64,000 bases of DNA from Haemophilus pittmaniae (GCF_900186995.1 NZ_LT906463.1:1302001-1366000); one strand, 5' to 3'; counted from the first letter of the stretch, positions 9,222-20,300 are shown. Numbers and translations: made by a program. The notes: a model not told the origin generated them from the sequence alone.

Positions 9222-10011
9222 TGCTGTTAAGAAGATTTTTGGCTTTTTTCTGCTTTGTTTTGTGCTGAGTTTTTCCAGTCAGGCAGCGTATTTTCCACCA
9301 AAACCTAGCCCGTTTCATTATGTGAATGATTACACGAAAACACTCACTACAGCAGAAACGCAAACATTGGAAAATAAACTAATTCACTATGGCCAACAAA
9401 CCAGTTCACAAATAGCTGTCGTATTAGTACCGACAACCAATGAATATGAAATTGCTGAATATACCTTTGCATTAGGCGATAAATGGGGGATCGGCCGTAA
9501 GGAACTCAATAATGGCGTATTGATGCTTATTGCGAAAAATGATCGCAAGGTATTTATCGCTACCGGGCAAGGTTTGGAGGCCGTATTGCCCGATGCTTTT
9601 TTATCTTCGGTCATTCGCAATGCGATTTTGCCGCAATTTAAGCAGGAACAATACGCACAAGGTATTAGCGATGGTTTAGATGCCATCATTGCGGCTAGCC
9701 AAGGTGAATATGGTGCTTACCAAGCGGAAGAAGAAAGCACATTCGATCAATATATTCCATTGCTGATGATCCTGGTATTTTTTACTTTTGTCGCATTTGG
9801 TGAATATCAATATCATAAAAATGAAGTTTATGTTAGCCCATCGCAACGTGATCAATTGGAACAAATTATTCGTCAAGTTGGCCGCTCTCGACGCAATAAT
9901 AATGGTGATGGTTTTGGTGGAGGCTTCGGAGGCGGTTTTGGCGGAGGCTCATCCGGTGGAGGCTTCGGCGGAGGTGGTTTTGGTGGCGGTGGAGCCGGCG
10001 GTAGTTGGTAA
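9214..10011 (+). CDS. Secreted/membrane TPM-domain protein, YgcG-like
   Basis: 265 residues. A signal peptide (KKIFGFFLLCFVLSFSSQAA) leads to a TPM domain with YVNDYTKTL, SSQIAVVLVP and GVLMLIAKNDRKVFIATGQGLE. One membrane helix (PLLMILVFFTFVAFG) lies near residue 190, and the tail is made almost wholly of glycine, phenylalanine and serine. I chose ATG 9214 over a TTG at 9208 because GAGGT sits 8 bp upstream and the ATG overlaps the previous stop region. The topology is a periplasmic TPM domain anchored by the helix with a cytoplasmic Gly-rich tail. It is the partner of the LemA protein encoded upstream, and its function is unknown. Confidence 0.85.
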   Translation: MNNAVKKIFGFFLLCFVLSFSSQAAYFPPKPSPFHYVNDYTKTLTTAETQTLENKLIHYGQQTSSQIAVVLVPTTNEYEIAEYTFALGDKWGIGRKELNNGVLMLIAKNDRKVFIATGQGLEAVLPDAFLSSVIRNAILPQFKQEQYAQGISDGLDAIIAASQGEYGAYQAEEESTFDQYIPLLMILVFFTFVAFGEYQYHKNEVYVSPSQRDQLEQIIRQVGRSRRNNNGDGFGGGFGGGFGGGSSGGGFGGGGFGGGGAGGSW

Positions 10012-10080
10012 AACCTACTCTTTCACTCGACTTCTATCTTGTGATAGAATGCACGCTCTTTTTACATCACAAGGAACATT

Positions 10081-10410
10081 ATGGAAACTTTAGAGAAAAT
10101 TAAAAAGCAGATCGCTGAAAACCCAATTTTAATCTACATGAAAGGCTCGCCTAAATTACCTGCTTGTGGATTTTCTGCGCGTGCGGTAGAAGCGTTGATT
10201 AATTGTAACGTACCATTTGGTTATGTTGATATTCTGCAACACGCGGATATTCGTGCTGAATTACCGGGCTATGCAAATTGGCCAACCTTCCCACAATTAT
10301 GGGTTGAAGGTGAGTTAATCGGCGGCTGCGACATCGTGTTGGAAATGTTCCAAGCCGGCGAATTACAAACGTTGTTGAAAGAAGTTGCCGAACGCCATAA
10401 AAACGCATAA
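10081..10410 (+). CDS. grxD: Monothiol glutaredoxin (CGFS type)
   Basis: 109-residue cytoplasmic glutaredoxin. The active site CGFS (KLPACGFSARAVEAL) is preceded by MKGSP. The glutathione-binding TFPQLWVEGELIGGCDIV block is present. CGFS glutaredoxins carry and transfer 2Fe-2S clusters, usually with BolA partners, rather than reducing disulphides. It is transcribed alone: the ygcG-like gene ends 69 bp upstream and a terminator follows. Confidence 0.95.
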   Translation: METLEKIKKQIAENPILIYMKGSPKLPACGFSARAVEALINCNVPFGYVDILQHADIRAELPGYANWPTFPQLWVEGELIGGCDIVLEMFQAGELQTLLKEVAERHKNA

Positions 10411-10420
10411 TAAAGCCAAA

Positions 10421-10452
10421 GAACGCCGTCATTGATATCACGGCGTTTTTTA
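10421..10452 (+). terminator. Terminator of grxD
   Basis: Stem AACGCCG / CGGCGTT around a 12-base loop, followed by TTTTTATT. Confidence 0.75.
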
Positions 10453-10469
10453 TTGCTCAAAGTTATGGC

Positions 10470-10545
10470 AAACGCCCCTATGATTTTCAGAGTTTTCTTA
10501 AAAATCACATGTAACTCATTGATTTTATTAGAATTGATTTTAAAA
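10470..10545 (+). repeat. Copy 2 of the dispersed intergenic repeat
   Basis: Starts AAACGCCCCTATGATTTTCA and ends TTGATTTTATTAGAATTGAT. In this copy AAAATCA and TGATTTT also make an internal inverted repeat. It lies between the grxD terminator and the thiamine operon promoter. Confidence 0.85.
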
Positions 10546-10576
10546 ACAAATTTTTAACATTTTTTTCTAAAAGCGC

Positions 10577-10605
10577 TTGTCTCAGATGCCCGCTTTCGTT
10601 AGACT
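10577..10605 (+). promoter_or_regulatory. thiB operon promoter
   Basis: TTGTCT (10577-10582), a 17-bp spacer and TAGACT (10600-10605). Transcription would begin just before the TPP aptamer. Confidence 0.65.
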
Positions 10606-10614
10606 TTGTCACTG

Positions 10615-10688
10615 TTAGTCGGGGTGTCAGATGATGGCTGAGAAATACCCGTGAACCTGAGACAGATAATGCTGGCGTAGGAAACTAA
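10615..10688 (+). promoter_or_regulatory. TPP (thiamine pyrophosphate) riboswitch
   Basis: P1 pairs TTAGT (10615-10619) with ACTAA (10684-10688). Between them are the conserved thi-box segments GGGGTG, CTGAGAAATACCCG, GAACCTGA and ATAATGCTGGCGTAG. There is no obvious terminator between the aptamer and thiB, which suggests control of translation. The ligand fits the downstream thiamine transporter. Confidence 0.95.
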
Positions 10689-10740
10689 TCTAATCGTTCA
10701 TTATGCTGTTTCTTTTTTCATCTTCAACAAGGAGCACATA

Positions 10741-11751
10741 GTGAAAAATCTAAAGAAACTCAGCGTATTACTTACCGTATCCATTCTTCCTTTGCAATCT
10801 TTTGCCGCACAACCACAGCCCTTAAACGTCTATACCTATGATTCGTTTTCGGCAGATTGGGGCGCTGGTCCACAGATTAAAAGTGCCTTTGAAAAGGCTT
10901 ATCCGCAATGCCAGGTTAATTACACATCCTTCGATAATAACGGTACCTTATTTAATCGGGTTCGTTTGGAAGGCAAAAAACTCAAAGCCGACATCGTATT
11001 GGGGCTCGATCAACACCAAATTGATGAGGCTGAAAAACTGGCTGTATTTGTACCGAATAAGGTCGATTTGAATGCCTTGGCATTGCCATTAAAATGGCAA
11101 AATCAAACCTTCTTACCTTATGATTTTGCGGAATATGCGTTTATTTACGATAAAAATAAACTTGCCAATCCACCAAAAAGTTTTCAGGAATTAATCAATA
11201 ACCAAGAATTAAAAATTCTTTATCAGGATCCACGTACCAGCAGTATTGGGCGTGGTCTATTGTTGTGGCTAAATCAAGTGTATCCAAATCCGCAAGAGGC
11301 GGCACAGGCGTGGCAAACCTTGCAAAAACACACGGTGACCGTGACTAAAGGCTGGACCGAAGCCTATGGTGCCTTTTTAAAAGGGGAGGGCGATTTGGTA
11401 TTAAGTGAAAATACTTCCCCGATTTATCATCGCTTAGCTGAAAATAAAACCCATTATGCTGCAACTGATTTCCCAGAAGGTGGTGTATTGCAAATCGAAG
11501 TGGTGGCGAAAACCCAAAATGCCCCGGCAGAATGTAGCGATGCCTTTTTGAATTTCCTTTTAACACCGCAGGCACAAGCCGATTTAGCGAAAAAAAATGT
11601 GATGTTACCGGTTATTAAAACCACAATTGAACCTCACATAGACGCTCTGGCGGAACAAACCCGCAATGCTAAAATTTTTGATACCTCAAAGATTGATGGA
11701 GCTGAATTGAAAAAACTCATTAATCAATGGCAAAAAGCGTTGTCGCAGTAA
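10741..11751 (+). CDS. thiB: Thiamine/TPP periplasmic binding protein
   Basis: Solute-binding protein of 336 residues with a Sec signal peptide (LLTVSILPLQSFA, cut before AQPQPL). The start is GTG at 10741, 8 bp after AAGGAG. The mature protein opens with LNVYTYDSFSADWGAGP, typical of TbpA/ThiB. It contains KADIVLGLDQ and SSIGRGLLLWL. It captures thiamine, TMP or TPP in the periplasm and hands it to ThiPQ. First gene of thiB-thiP-thiQ-bioB, under the TPP riboswitch. Confidence 0.95.
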   Translation: MKNLKKLSVLLTVSILPLQSFAAQPQPLNVYTYDSFSADWGAGPQIKSAFEKAYPQCQVNYTSFDNNGTLFNRVRLEGKKLKADIVLGLDQHQIDEAEKLAVFVPNKVDLNALALPLKWQNQTFLPYDFAEYAFIYDKNKLANPPKSFQELINNQELKILYQDPRTSSIGRGLLLWLNQVYPNPQEAAQAWQTLQKHTVTVTKGWTEAYGAFLKGEGDLVLSENTSPIYHRLAENKTHYAATDFPEGGVLQIEVVAKTQNAPAECSDAFLNFLLTPQAQADLAKKNVMLPVIKTTIEPHIDALAEQTRNAKIFDTSKIDGAELKKLINQWQKALSQ

Positions 11752-11758
11752 TTAATGC

Positions 11759-13369
11759 ATGTTGTCATTATTTGCTAACCCACGCTTTCGCTTACCGGAG
11801 GTATTGCTCGGAAGCGTGGTGATCATCGCCATTTTTAGCTTGTATGCGGGGGCTTTAGGGACGCTTTTTACCGTTGGACAGGAAGCCTCTTTGCATAGCT
11901 TATGGGAGGATGCATATCTTCATCGGGTAATCCGATTTAGCCTTACGCAAGCAGCCTTATCAGCCTTGTTATCGGTGCTATTGGGTGGGCTGCTGGCGCG
12001 CATATTATTTTTCCTATCATTTCCCGGAAAGGCTTTTATATTACGGTTATTTTCCCTCACTTTTGTGTTACCGGCATTGATTGCCATTTTTGGACTGTTA
12101 GGCATTTATGGTCAACAAGGGTGGTTGACAGAATTATGCCAATGGTTTGGTTTGGATTGGCAACCTCGTTTGTATGGCCTGACAGGAATCCTCTTGGCAC
12201 ATCTTTTTTTCAATATTCCCTTAGCCGCGAAGGTCGGCTTGCAAGCACTTGAAGCAATTCCTTCAGAGCAACGTTGTCTGGCGGCCCAACTGAATATTCG
12301 TGGCTGTAATTTTTTTCGTTTAATTGAATGGCCTTATCTGAAAACTCAATTATTACCTACTTTTGCGCTGATTTTTTTGCTCTGCTTCAGTAGTTTTACG
12401 ATTGTGTTGGCACTTGGCGGCGGCCCCCAATACAGTACGTTGGAAGTGGCTGTGTATCAGGCGATCTTCTTTGAGTTTGATTTACCAAAAGCGGCACTTT
12501 TTGCATTGGTACAATTTGTCCTTGGGGCGATTTTGTTTAGTATCTTGCAGTTTTTCAGTCCACCGCCGGAAAGCCATCTTTCCACACGTTATATTTGGAA
12601 GCCTAAAGCCAAACCGGCTCAGATATGCTTGCATTGGATGTTATTTTTGCCATTTTTACTGTTTATTTTTACGCCCTTGCTACATATTGTGTGGCAGGGG
12701 ATACGCGCCTCAAATTGGTGGAACGCCTTACTTAATAAGGACCTATGGCAGGCATTAGGCTTTTCCTTAAGTTTGGCGCCAACGGCAGCAATTCTTGCGC
12801 TAACCCTAGGAATAGCTATTTTGTTTACGGTGCGGCGATTGATGTGGCTGAATCAGATGACGGCTGCAAACACCTTATTAACTGCCGGCATGGTAGTGTT
12901 AGCGATTCCAACGCTCATTTTGGCGGTGGGATTATTTATTTGGTTGCAAGACAGGGAACTTACCAATTGGCAGCTTTTTGGTTTGGTTGCGCTATGTAAT
13001 GCGTTGGCTGCATTGCCCTTTGTATTGCGGATTTTGCATCCACCGATGTGGCGTAATCTGCAATCCTATGAACATTTGTGTCAATCCTTGGGCTTACGTG
13101 GCTATAGTCGATGGCGTTTGGTGGAATATCCGTTATTAAAACCGGCCTTAAAATATGCTTTTGCTTTAGTGGCCACCTTATCCCTAGGGGATTTTACCGC
13201 GATTGCCTTATTTGGTAGTCCGGATTTTACTTCGCTACCGGCGCTGCTGTATCGTCAGATTGGCCAATATCGCACGGAGGACGGAGCAATTACAGCATTG
13301 ATTTTATTATTGTTGTGCGTGCTGTTATTTATTTTTATCGAACGCAATAAAGGAGGGCAATATGATTGA
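11759..13369 (+). CDS. thiP: Thiamine ABC transporter permease
   Basis: Inner-membrane permease of 536 residues, a fused duplication of two six-helix halves as in other ThiP proteins. Each half carries an EAA-type coupling loop: [18 protein letters not shown] and, in the second half, the region around [20 protein letters not shown]. It starts 8 bp after thiB and overlaps thiQ by 8 bp, so the transporter subunits are translationally coupled. Confidence 0.93.
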   Translation: MLSLFANPRFRLPEVLLGSVVIIAIFSLYAGALGTLFTVGQEASLHSLWEDAYLHRVIRFSLTQAALSALLSVLLGGLLARILFFLSFPGKAFILRLFSLTFVLPALIAIFGLLGIYGQQGWLTELCQWFGLDWQPRLYGLTGILLAHLFFNIPLAAKVGLQALEAIPSEQRCLAAQLNIRGCNFFRLIEWPYLKTQLLPTFALIFLLCFSSFTIVLALGGGPQYSTLEVAVYQAIFFEFDLPKAALFALVQFVLGAILFSILQFFSPPPESHLSTRYIWKPKAKPAQICLHWMLFLPFLLFIFTPLLHIVWQGIRASNWWNALLNKDLWQALGFSLSLAPTAAILALTLGIAILFTVRRLMWLNQMTAANTLLTAGMVVLAIPTLILAVGLFIWLQDRELTNWQLFGLVALCNALAALPFVLRILHPPMWRNLQSYEHLCQSLGLRGYSRWRLVEYPLLKPALKYAFALVATLSLGDFTAIALFGSPDFTSLPALLYRQIGQYRTEDGAITALILLLLCVLLFIFIERNKGGQYD

Positions 13370-13997
13370 GTTACACCAAGTAAAATTTGCCTATAAAGAA
13401 ATGCAAATGTGCTTTGACTTGCAATTAGCCCGTGGTGAAAAAGCAGCAGTGATCGGAGAAAGCGGGGCAGGCAAGAGCACCTTGCTTAATTTAATTGCCG
13501 GTTTTGAATATGCTGACTCCGGGCGAATTCTACTGAATGGCGAAGATCATAGTCGTAGCGCAGTACATCAACGGCCGGTTTCCATGTTATTTCAGGAGAA
13601 TAATTTATTTACCCATTTAACCGTAGAGCAAAATATAGCCCTGGGCTTAAAACCCAATTTATCGTTGAATACGACTGAGCAGCAACTTGTAGTTGATGCC
13701 GCAGCGGCCGTAGGGTTAGGGGATTTTTTAAAGCGTCAGCCGACAGCATTATCTGGCGGGCAAAAACAACGGGTTGCGTTGGCTCGTTGTTTATTACGCG
13801 ATAAACCGATCCTATTACTGGATGAACCTTTTTCCGCACTAGATCCACAATTGCGCCAAGAAATGCAGCAATTAATTTTTCAACTTTGCGATGAAAAGCA
13901 ATTAACCCTGCTGTTGGTGACTCACCAACCGCAGGAAATTAGTCAATCCGTCGATCTTGTACTTCGTTTACATAACGGACGGATCTTAGATAATTAA
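13362..13997 (+). CDS. thiQ: Thiamine ABC transporter ATPase
   Basis: 211-residue ATP-binding subunit. Walker [10 protein letters not shown] is at residues 32-40, the signature LSGGQ at 130-134, Walker B LLLDEP at 151-156, and the switch histidine in VTHQP. It powers ThiBP import of thiamine compounds. It ends 11 bp before bioB, so read-through into biotin synthase is likely. Confidence 0.94.
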   Translation: MIELHQVKFAYKEMQMCFDLQLARGEKAAVIGESGAGKSTLLNLIAGFEYADSGRILLNGEDHSRSAVHQRPVSMLFQENNLFTHLTVEQNIALGLKPNLSLNTTEQQLVVDAAAAVGLGDFLKRQPTALSGGQKQRVALARCLLRDKPILLLDEPFSALDPQLRQEMQQLIFQLCDEKQLTLLLVTHQPQEISQSVDLVLRLHNGRILDN

Positions 13998-14008
13998 CGG
14001 GGAACTCG

Positions 14009-15031
14009 ATGACTTGTCATAACCATAATCACACCCATGAACTACAACTTTCTTCAGTTACACCACATCAATCCGTGGAATATTGGTCGGTTTGTAAAGT
14101 AGAAGCGTTATTTGAAACGCCTTTTTTAGAATTGATTTATCGTGCTGCACAAATTCATCGTGAGCATTTCAATCCACAGGCGATCCAACTTTCCACCCTC
14201 ATGTCGATTAAAACCGGTGGATGTCCGGAGGATTGTGGCTATTGCCCACAATCCGCGCGTTATCAAACCGGCGTACAAAACCAACAATTATTGGATGTAG
14301 AGGAAATTATCGCCAAGGCCAAGATCGCCAAATCACGCGGTGCAGGCCGTTTTTGTATGGGGGCCGCATGGCGTGGCCCTAAGCCGAAGGATATGGAAAA
14401 AGTCACCCAAATTATCCGCGCAGTAAAAGATTTAGGGTTGGAAACTTGCGGTACATTTGGTTTATTGCAGGATGGCATGGCCGAAGAGCTCAAGGAAGCA
14501 GGCTTAGATTACTACAATCATAATTTGGATACCGCGCCGGAGCATTATAAAGAAGTGATCGGTACTCGCCGTTTTGATGATCGTTTAAGTACCTTAGGAA
14601 AAGTACGCAACGCTGGCTTAAAAGTATGTTGCGGTGGTATTGTCGGTATGAACGAGACCCGCAAGGAGCGTGCTGGTTTGATTGCTAGCCTTGCTAATTT
14701 AGATCCCCAGCCTGAATCAGTACCCATTAATCAATTGGTGAAAATTGAAGGAACTCCATTGGCTGATGCGGAAGAATTAGACTGGACGGAGTTTGTACGA
14801 ACCATTGCGGTTGCTAGGATTACTATGCCAAAAAGCTATGTGCGTTTATCGGCCGGACGTAGTGAAATGAACGAACAAATGCAGGCGATGTGCTTTATGG
14901 CCGGTGCGAATTCTATTTTCTATGGCGACAAGCTATTGGTAACGGGCAATCCGGAAGAGGATGGCGATCGCCTGTTGATGGCTAAATTGGATTTAGAACC
15001 GGAAACGGAAGAGAATAAAAAACGAGACTAA
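14009..15031 (+). CDS. bioB: Biotin synthase
   Basis: Radical-SAM enzyme of 340 residues that inserts sulphur into dethiobiotin. The cluster motif CPEDCGYC (C72, C76, C79) binds the 4Fe-4S/SAM centre. YNHNLDT and [13 protein letters not shown] also match BioB. The N-terminus has a short His-rich run (CHNHNHTHE) before the barrel, which could bind metal non-specifically. It lies 11 bp behind thiQ after a GGGGA ribosome site. The same thiQ-bioB linkage exists in H. influenzae as I recall, placing biotin synthesis under partial thiamine riboswitch control. Confidence 0.95.
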   Translation: MTCHNHNHTHELQLSSVTPHQSVEYWSVCKVEALFETPFLELIYRAAQIHREHFNPQAIQLSTLMSIKTGGCPEDCGYCPQSARYQTGVQNQQLLDVEEIIAKAKIAKSRGAGRFCMGAAWRGPKPKDMEKVTQIIRAVKDLGLETCGTFGLLQDGMAEELKEAGLDYYNHNLDTAPEHYKEVIGTRRFDDRLSTLGKVRNAGLKVCCGGIVGMNETRKERAGLIASLANLDPQPESVPINQLVKIEGTPLADAEELDWTEFVRTIAVARITMPKSYVRLSAGRSEMNEQMQAMCFMAGANSIFYGDKLLVTGNPEEDGDRLLMAKLDLEPETEENKKRD

Positions 15032-15033
15032 AT

Positions 15034-15062
15034 AAAAAGGCATCTGAAAGATGCCTTTTTTA
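15034..15062. terminator. Bidirectional terminator between bioB and ppa
   Basis: AAAAAGGCATCT and AGATGCCTTTTT form a 12-bp stem with a three-base GAA loop. Both strands show T tracts, serving bioB (+) and ppa (-). Confidence 0.85.
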
Positions 15063-15081
15063 ATTGGGTAATGAATCGAAA

Positions 15082-15612
15082 TTAACGTTCGTTCCAACGT
15101 TTAATGGATTCGCGAATGACTTCTTTCGCTTCTTCCACATCGCCCCAGTGAGTTACTTTGGTTGAACCCGGTTTTTTCAAGGCTTTGTAGTTGTTGAAGT
15201 GGAATTCAATTTGTTTGATTAATTGCGCTGGGACATCCGCAAGGCTGTTGTAGGCATTGCCGGTGTCGCGATCATCGGCCGGTACACAAACAATTTTGTC
15301 GTCCACTTCGCCATCATCAACGAATTTCATTACACCGATCACTTTAGCTTCAAGGAATACGCCGGTTGCTAACGGTTGACGGGTTAGCAATAACACATCC
15401 AATTCATCGCCGTCTTCATCTAAGGTTTGTGGAATAAAACCGTAGTTGGTTGGTTTGGCGAAAATAGCCGGTTCAACACGATCCAATTGGAATGCCGCAA
15501 CTTTACGGTTCCATTCGATTTTATGGCAGCTGCCTTCCGGAATTTCGTTTACCACATTGATGATACCGGCATCGACATTGCCCGGGGTTAAAATTTGATT
15601 AAAATCAGCCAT
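15082..15612 (-). CDS. ppa: Inorganic pyrophosphatase (family I)
   Basis: 176-residue soluble enzyme hydrolysing PPi to phosphate, which pulls biosynthetic reactions forward. The metal-binding cluster DEDGDELD (residues 65-72), the substrate region ENPTNYGFIP-like AKPTNYGFIP, and the lysines in KALKKPGSTKV match the hexameric bacterial family. Standard length. ATG preceded by AAGGAAA on the minus strand. Divergent from the purine permease gene, with a 185-bp spacer. Confidence 0.96.
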   Translation of the reverse strand: MADFNQILTPGNVDAGIINVVNEIPEGSCHKIEWNRKVAAFQLDRVEPAIFAKPTNYGFIPQTLDEDGDELDVLLLTRQPLATGVFLEAKVIGVMKFVDDGEVDDKIVCVPADDRDTGNAYNSLADVPAQLIKQIEFHFNNYKALKKPGSTKVTHWGDVEEAKEVIRESIKRWNER

Positions 15613-15730
15613 GTTGTTTCCTTTTTAGTTGACGTTAAAAAACGCCGCGAGTATAGCAGTTTTTCCCTCGCCAATGTAGTGAAATTGCGCACGCCGGCAA
15701 AAGGGCTAAGATTTGTTGATAAATAGAATG

Positions 15731-15767
15731 GCGCAAACGTTTACTTGGGCTGTTTTTTCGGTAAAAT
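15731..15767 (+). promoter_or_regulatory. PurR-like operator and promoter of the purine permease
   Basis: GCGCAAACGTTTACTT (15731-15746) matches the E. coli PurR operator ACGCAAACGTTTGCGT at 13 of 16 positions. It overlaps the -35 TTTACT (15740-15745). TAAAAT (15762-15767) follows after 16 bp. A repressor bound here would block RNA polymerase. This placement supports a purine role for the permease. Confidence 0.6.
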
Positions 15768-15797
15768 AGCGCCTCTTTTTTACCCTCAAGGAACATT

Positions 15798-17114
15798 ATG
15801 GCTAATTTAGCAAAATTTTTTGAGCTTGAATCCCGCGGCTCAAACCTCCGTCAAGAATTGATTGCCGGATTGACTACATTCTTGGCAATGGTTTATTCGG
15901 TCATTGTTGTACCTAATATGTTAAGCAGTGCCGGTTTCCCGGCCGAATCAGTGTTTATCGCTACCTGTTTGGTGGCCGGTCTCGGTTCCATTTTAATGGG
16001 GCTGTGGGCGAATACCCCAATGGCCATTGGTTGTGCGATTTCGTTAACCGCGTTTACGGCATTTAGTTTGGTTAGCGGCCAGAATGTACCTATTCCTGTT
16101 GCGTTGGGTGCCGTTTTTTTAATGGGGGTGGTTTTTACCCTTATTTCTGCGACCGGTATTCGTGCTTGGATTTTACGTAATTTACCGGAAAGCATCGCGC
16201 ATGGCGCTGGTATCGGTATTGGTCTTTTCCTGTTGCTCATCGCCTCCAATGGCGTTGGCTTGATCGTTGGCAGTACAAAAGGTATTCCGGTTAAAATGGG
16301 CGAATTCACATCCTTCCCGGTACTGATGTCATTGATTGGATTGGCCTGCATTATCGGTTTGGAAAGAATGCGCGTAAAAGGGGCTATTCTATGGGTGATC
16401 ATTGCGATCACGATCATCGGTTTAATTTTCGATCCAAAGGTGACCTTCGGTGGACAAGTTTTCAAAATGCCATCATTTGGTGAAAATTCCTTATTCCTAC
16501 AATTAGATTTAGCAGGCGCTTTACAAGCCACCATTTTACCTGCGGTGTTTGCCTTAGTGATGACAGCAGTATTCGATGCCACAGGGACGATTCGTGCGGT
16601 GGCCGGGCAAGGTAATTTATTGGACAAAAACGGACAAATCATCAATGGCGGTAAAGCCTTAACCTCCGACTCTTTAAGTAGCTTGCTTTCCGGTCTATTT
16701 GGTACCGCGCCGGCGGCTGTGTATATCGAATCTGCAGCTGGTACTGCAGCTGGTGGTAAAACCGGCATCACCGCGATTGTAGTGGGCGTATTGTTCCTCT
16801 TGATGTTATTTTTCCAACCATTGGCTTTCTTAGTGCCGAGTTACGCTACTGCGCCGGCGTTGATGTATGTTGGTTTATTAATGTTAAGCAATGTTAGCAA
16901 ATTGGATTTCAATGACTTCGTTGGCGCCATGAGCGGATTGATTTGTGCAGTCTTTATCGTCCTCAGCGCAAACATCGTGACAGGCATCATGTTAGGTTTC
17001 GCTTCTTTGGTTATCGGTCGAGTGGTCAGCGGCGAATTTAAACGCCTCAACATTGGTACTGTCGCCATCGCAATTATTCTTGTTGCCTTCTATGCCGGCG
17101 GCTGGGCAATTTAA
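15798..17114 (+). CDS. NCS2-family purine (adenine/guanine/hypoxanthine) permease
   Basis: Inner-membrane proton symporter of 438 residues with about 12-14 hydrophobic segments. It starts [28 protein letters not shown], the AzgA-like opening. [21 protein letters not shown] and [16 protein letters not shown] carry the substrate- and ion-binding signatures of the AzgA/GhxP/PurP branch rather than the uracil/xanthine branch. Which purine base is preferred is not readable. A PurR-like box overlaps its promoter, which fits purine salvage. A strong terminator follows. Confidence 0.85.
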   Translation: MANLAKFFELESRGSNLRQELIAGLTTFLAMVYSVIVVPNMLSSAGFPAESVFIATCLVAGLGSILMGLWANTPMAIGCAISLTAFTAFSLVSGQNVPIPVALGAVFLMGVVFTLISATGIRAWILRNLPESIAHGAGIGIGLFLLLIASNGVGLIVGSTKGIPVKMGEFTSFPVLMSLIGLACIIGLERMRVKGAILWVIIAITIIGLIFDPKVTFGGQVFKMPSFGENSLFLQLDLAGALQATILPAVFALVMTAVFDATGTIRAVAGQGNLLDKNGQIINGGKALTSDSLSSLLSGLFGTAPAAVYIESAAGTAAGGKTGITAIVVGVLFLLMLFFQPLAFLVPSYATAPALMYVGLLMLSNVSKLDFNDFVGAMSGLICAVFIVLSANIVTGIMLGFASLVIGRVVSGEFKRLNIGTVAIAIILVAFYAGGWAI

Positions 17115-17130
17115 GCCATCATCTCCCGAC

Positions 17131-17158
17131 AAAAAACACGGCGCTTGCCGTGTTTTTT
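17131..17158 (+). terminator. Terminator of the purine permease gene
   Basis: AAAAAACACGGC / GCCGTGTTTTTT, a 12-bp stem with a GCTT loop and a T tract. Confidence 0.85.
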
Positions 17159-17173
17159 CTTTTTTAAAGGTAA

Positions 17174-17237
17174 CTATAATAAAATCAATGGGTTATAGGG
17201 TATTTTAGCAAAAACTCTAAAAACTGAGAGGGCGTTT
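17174..17237 (-). repeat. Copy 3 of the dispersed intergenic repeat (right of the permease, left flank of the hsd island)
   Basis: On the minus strand it begins AAACGCCCTCTCAGTTTTTA and ends CATTGATTTTATTAT. It has the same orientation as copy 4 at the other end of the restriction-modification locus. Confidence 0.85.
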
Positions 17238-17254
17238 GAAGAATGGATATCAAT

Positions 17255-17278
17255 TAAAAGGCCGGTATAAACCGGCCC
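17255..17278 (-). terminator. Terminator of hsdR
   Basis: On the minus strand GGGCCGGT / ACCGGCC with a short loop is followed by TTTTAATT, about 45 bp after the hsdR stop codon. Confidence 0.7.
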
Positions 17279-17320
17279 ATAGAGAGTTTACACAACACCA
17301 CAAGTGTAGAAAAATATATT

Positions 17321-20300
17321 TTAAACAGCTAATTCTTCCGCAATTTCCTCCGCTTGCTTAATCACATAGCTTACGGCTTCTTCCTGTTTATCCGGTGGGT
17401 ATTTATAACGCTGTAAAGCTCGTTTCACGAGAATACGCATTTTGGCGCGTACCCCTTCTTTATATTGCCAGTCGATGGTAACCGAGCGTCTTAAAGTATC
17501 GGTAATTTCTTTAGCGAGTTTACTCAATACTTCATCACCCATCAGTTCGCGGGCGCTTTGGTTTTGGGCGAGGGCTTCGTAGAAGGCGAGCTCTTCTTTT
17601 TTCAGACCCAGCTTTTCACCTAAAGCTAAGCGTTCTTGGAAGTCTTGGCTCATTTTGAAAAGCTCATCCAAAATTTCTACCACGCTTAAATTGTGGTTGT
17701 GATATTGATTTAGGGCTTCTTTTAAGCGCTGCTCGAAGTCTTTTTGCAATGTTAGATTCGCGCCTGATTTGGCTTTGATTTCGCTTGCCAAATAACGCTC
17801 CACCGCGCTAACCCATAAGTTCTTGGTCGGGCTGTTTTTAATAGTCTGCAAAAACTCTTCAGAAAGTAGACTAATTTGTGGTTGCGGTTTTTCCAACAGG
17901 TCAAATAAATCAATCACGCCTTCGGAATAGACGGCCTGATTGACCAATTTTTTCAATAAAATCTGTCTTTCATTAGAACCTGTACCATTTTGTTTGCTCT
18001 TCGTGAGAATAGCGCGTACGGCATCATAAAAGGCAATTTCTTGGTTGTATGGCTCAACTTCAGCCAATGCACCACATAGCATATAGCCTTTTTTCACCAA
18101 TCCCGCCGCTTTCAAAAAGGCTTTTTTGCGTGGCTCGGTTTCTTTTTTATTAAACCAGTGTTGTTCGTGCACTTTGCAATCAAACGGTAATTGATCGATG
18201 CTCAAAATATGGTTAGCGGCAAAACGAATTGCCATTAAAAGATCATGCGGATTATCTTTTTCTAAGGCCGTCTGAACATCAAAGGTTTTCCCTTCAACCG
18301 GCGTTGCAAACAGGCTGCGGACAAACTCTAAATGCTCTTTCATTTTAAAGAACACATCAATTACGTTATCCGTCAGCTTGCCCTTGCCTTGCGAATTAGT
18401 GTATTGCTGGGTTGCTTCTTTGAGTTTTGCGGCAATACCGACATAATCCACAATCAAGCCGCCATTTTCTCGGCTTTTATTACGGAATACACGGTTAACC
18501 CGCGCAATCGCCTGCATCAGGTTATGCCCCTGCATCGGCTTATCGATATACATCGTATTACAGCAAGGCGCATCAAAACCTGTCAGCCACATATCGCGCA
18601 CAATCACGACTTTCAGCGGATCGTTCGGGTCTTTAAAGCGGCGTTCCAGCGTTTGTTTTTCCTGTTTACTGTAAACGTGTTTCTGCATTTCCGGCGCATC
18701 GGAAGCAGAACCCGTCATCACAATTTTAATCGCCCCTTCGTTAATATTGTCCGAATGCCATTCAGGACGCAGTTTGATGATTTCATTGTATAAGTCCACG
18801 CAAATCTGACGGCTGGAAACCACCATCATTGCTTTGCTGTCGACGACTTCATTGCGTTTGGCAAAATGCTGCACAAAATCCGCGGCTAAATCAGCCAGGC
18901 GGGCTTGCGAACCCAGCAATTTTTCCTGCAAACGCAGGGCAGGGGATTGCTCCTCTTCCAGCAAATCATCAATTTCTTTGAATAGCTCATCGTGTTCTTT
19001 TTCGTTTAAGCGGATTTGGCGCGCTTCATACACAATCGGCACCGTTGCGCCATCTTCCACCGCATCTTGCAAGTCATAAATCGACACATAACGCCCGAAC
19101 ACATCTTGCGTGTCCTTATCTTCTAAGCTAATCGGCGTGCCGGTAAAACCGATAAACGAAGCATTAGGCAGCGCATCGCGCAAATGGCGGGCGTAGCCTG
19201 CCTGAAATTTGCCTTTATGCAATTTTTGCGTAAAGCCGTATTGGCTGCGGTGTGCCTCATCACTGATTACAATAATATTGCTGCGCTCATTTAAAACAGG
19301 GAAGCGGCTTTCTTCCTCATTTAGGGCGAATTTTTGAATCGTGGTAAAAAACACACCGCCCACTTCATTTTGCGCGAGCAGTTGGCGTAGTTGATCGCGG
19401 TCTTCCACTTGTTGTGGTGTTTGTTTGATTAAATCTTTTCCGGAAGAAAAGGTTTGGAAAAGCTGACCGTCCAAATCGTTGCGGTCGGTGACCACCACAA
19501 TAGTGGGATTTTTCAATTCAGGCTGCGCAAGCAGTTTGCCGGCATAAAACAACATGGAAATCGATTTACCCGAACCTTGCGTGTGCCACATCACACCAAT
19601 GCGGCGGTCGCCTTTTTCTGAAGTCGCCCAAATGGTGGAATCTACAGCTTCATTTACGCCGTAATATTGATGGTATGCCGCGATTTTTTTAATGGTTTTA
19701 CCGTTGGAATCCCGCTCAAATAAGACGAAATAGCGGATATAGTCCAATAAATCCTCAGGCTTCATCAAGCCATTGAGCAGGCTTTGCAATTCATCGTCAA
19801 AATATAAGCGCGCGCTTTGATTTTTTTCATCCACCACTTTCCACGGCGTAAAGCGTTGGAAATCAGCCGAAAGCGAGCCCAAACGTGCGGCAATGCCGTC
19901 TGAAATAATCAGGGTTTGGTTGTAAACAAATAGCTCGGCAATTTCATCTTTATAGGTTTCAAATTGATTAAACGCCTGCAACAAATCCGCCGATTCGCGC
20001 AACGGATTTTTCAGCTCAAATACCACCAAGGGCAGACCATTTACAAAGCCGATAATATCGGGAATCCGTTTGCCCCCTTTACGGCTGCGGATTTCCAGCT
20101 GATTGACGGCAACAAAACGGTTGTTTTCCCAATGCTCAAAATCCACCAAGCGCGCCATCTCGATTTTTTGCTCGCCGTCAGCCTGATATTCCACCCGCAC
20201 GCCATCGCGCAACAGTTTATAAAACGCCTGATTACGCACCACCAAGTCGCCAATATCGCTTTTTGTCGCGGCTTTGACCACAGAATCAACCGCACTTTCA

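Noticed and set aside
15893..16771. 292-codon open frame opposite the purine permease
   Set aside because: Antisense shadow of a well-supported membrane protein. The composition (P, I, K, T rich) is that expected from reverse reading of hydrophobic codons.
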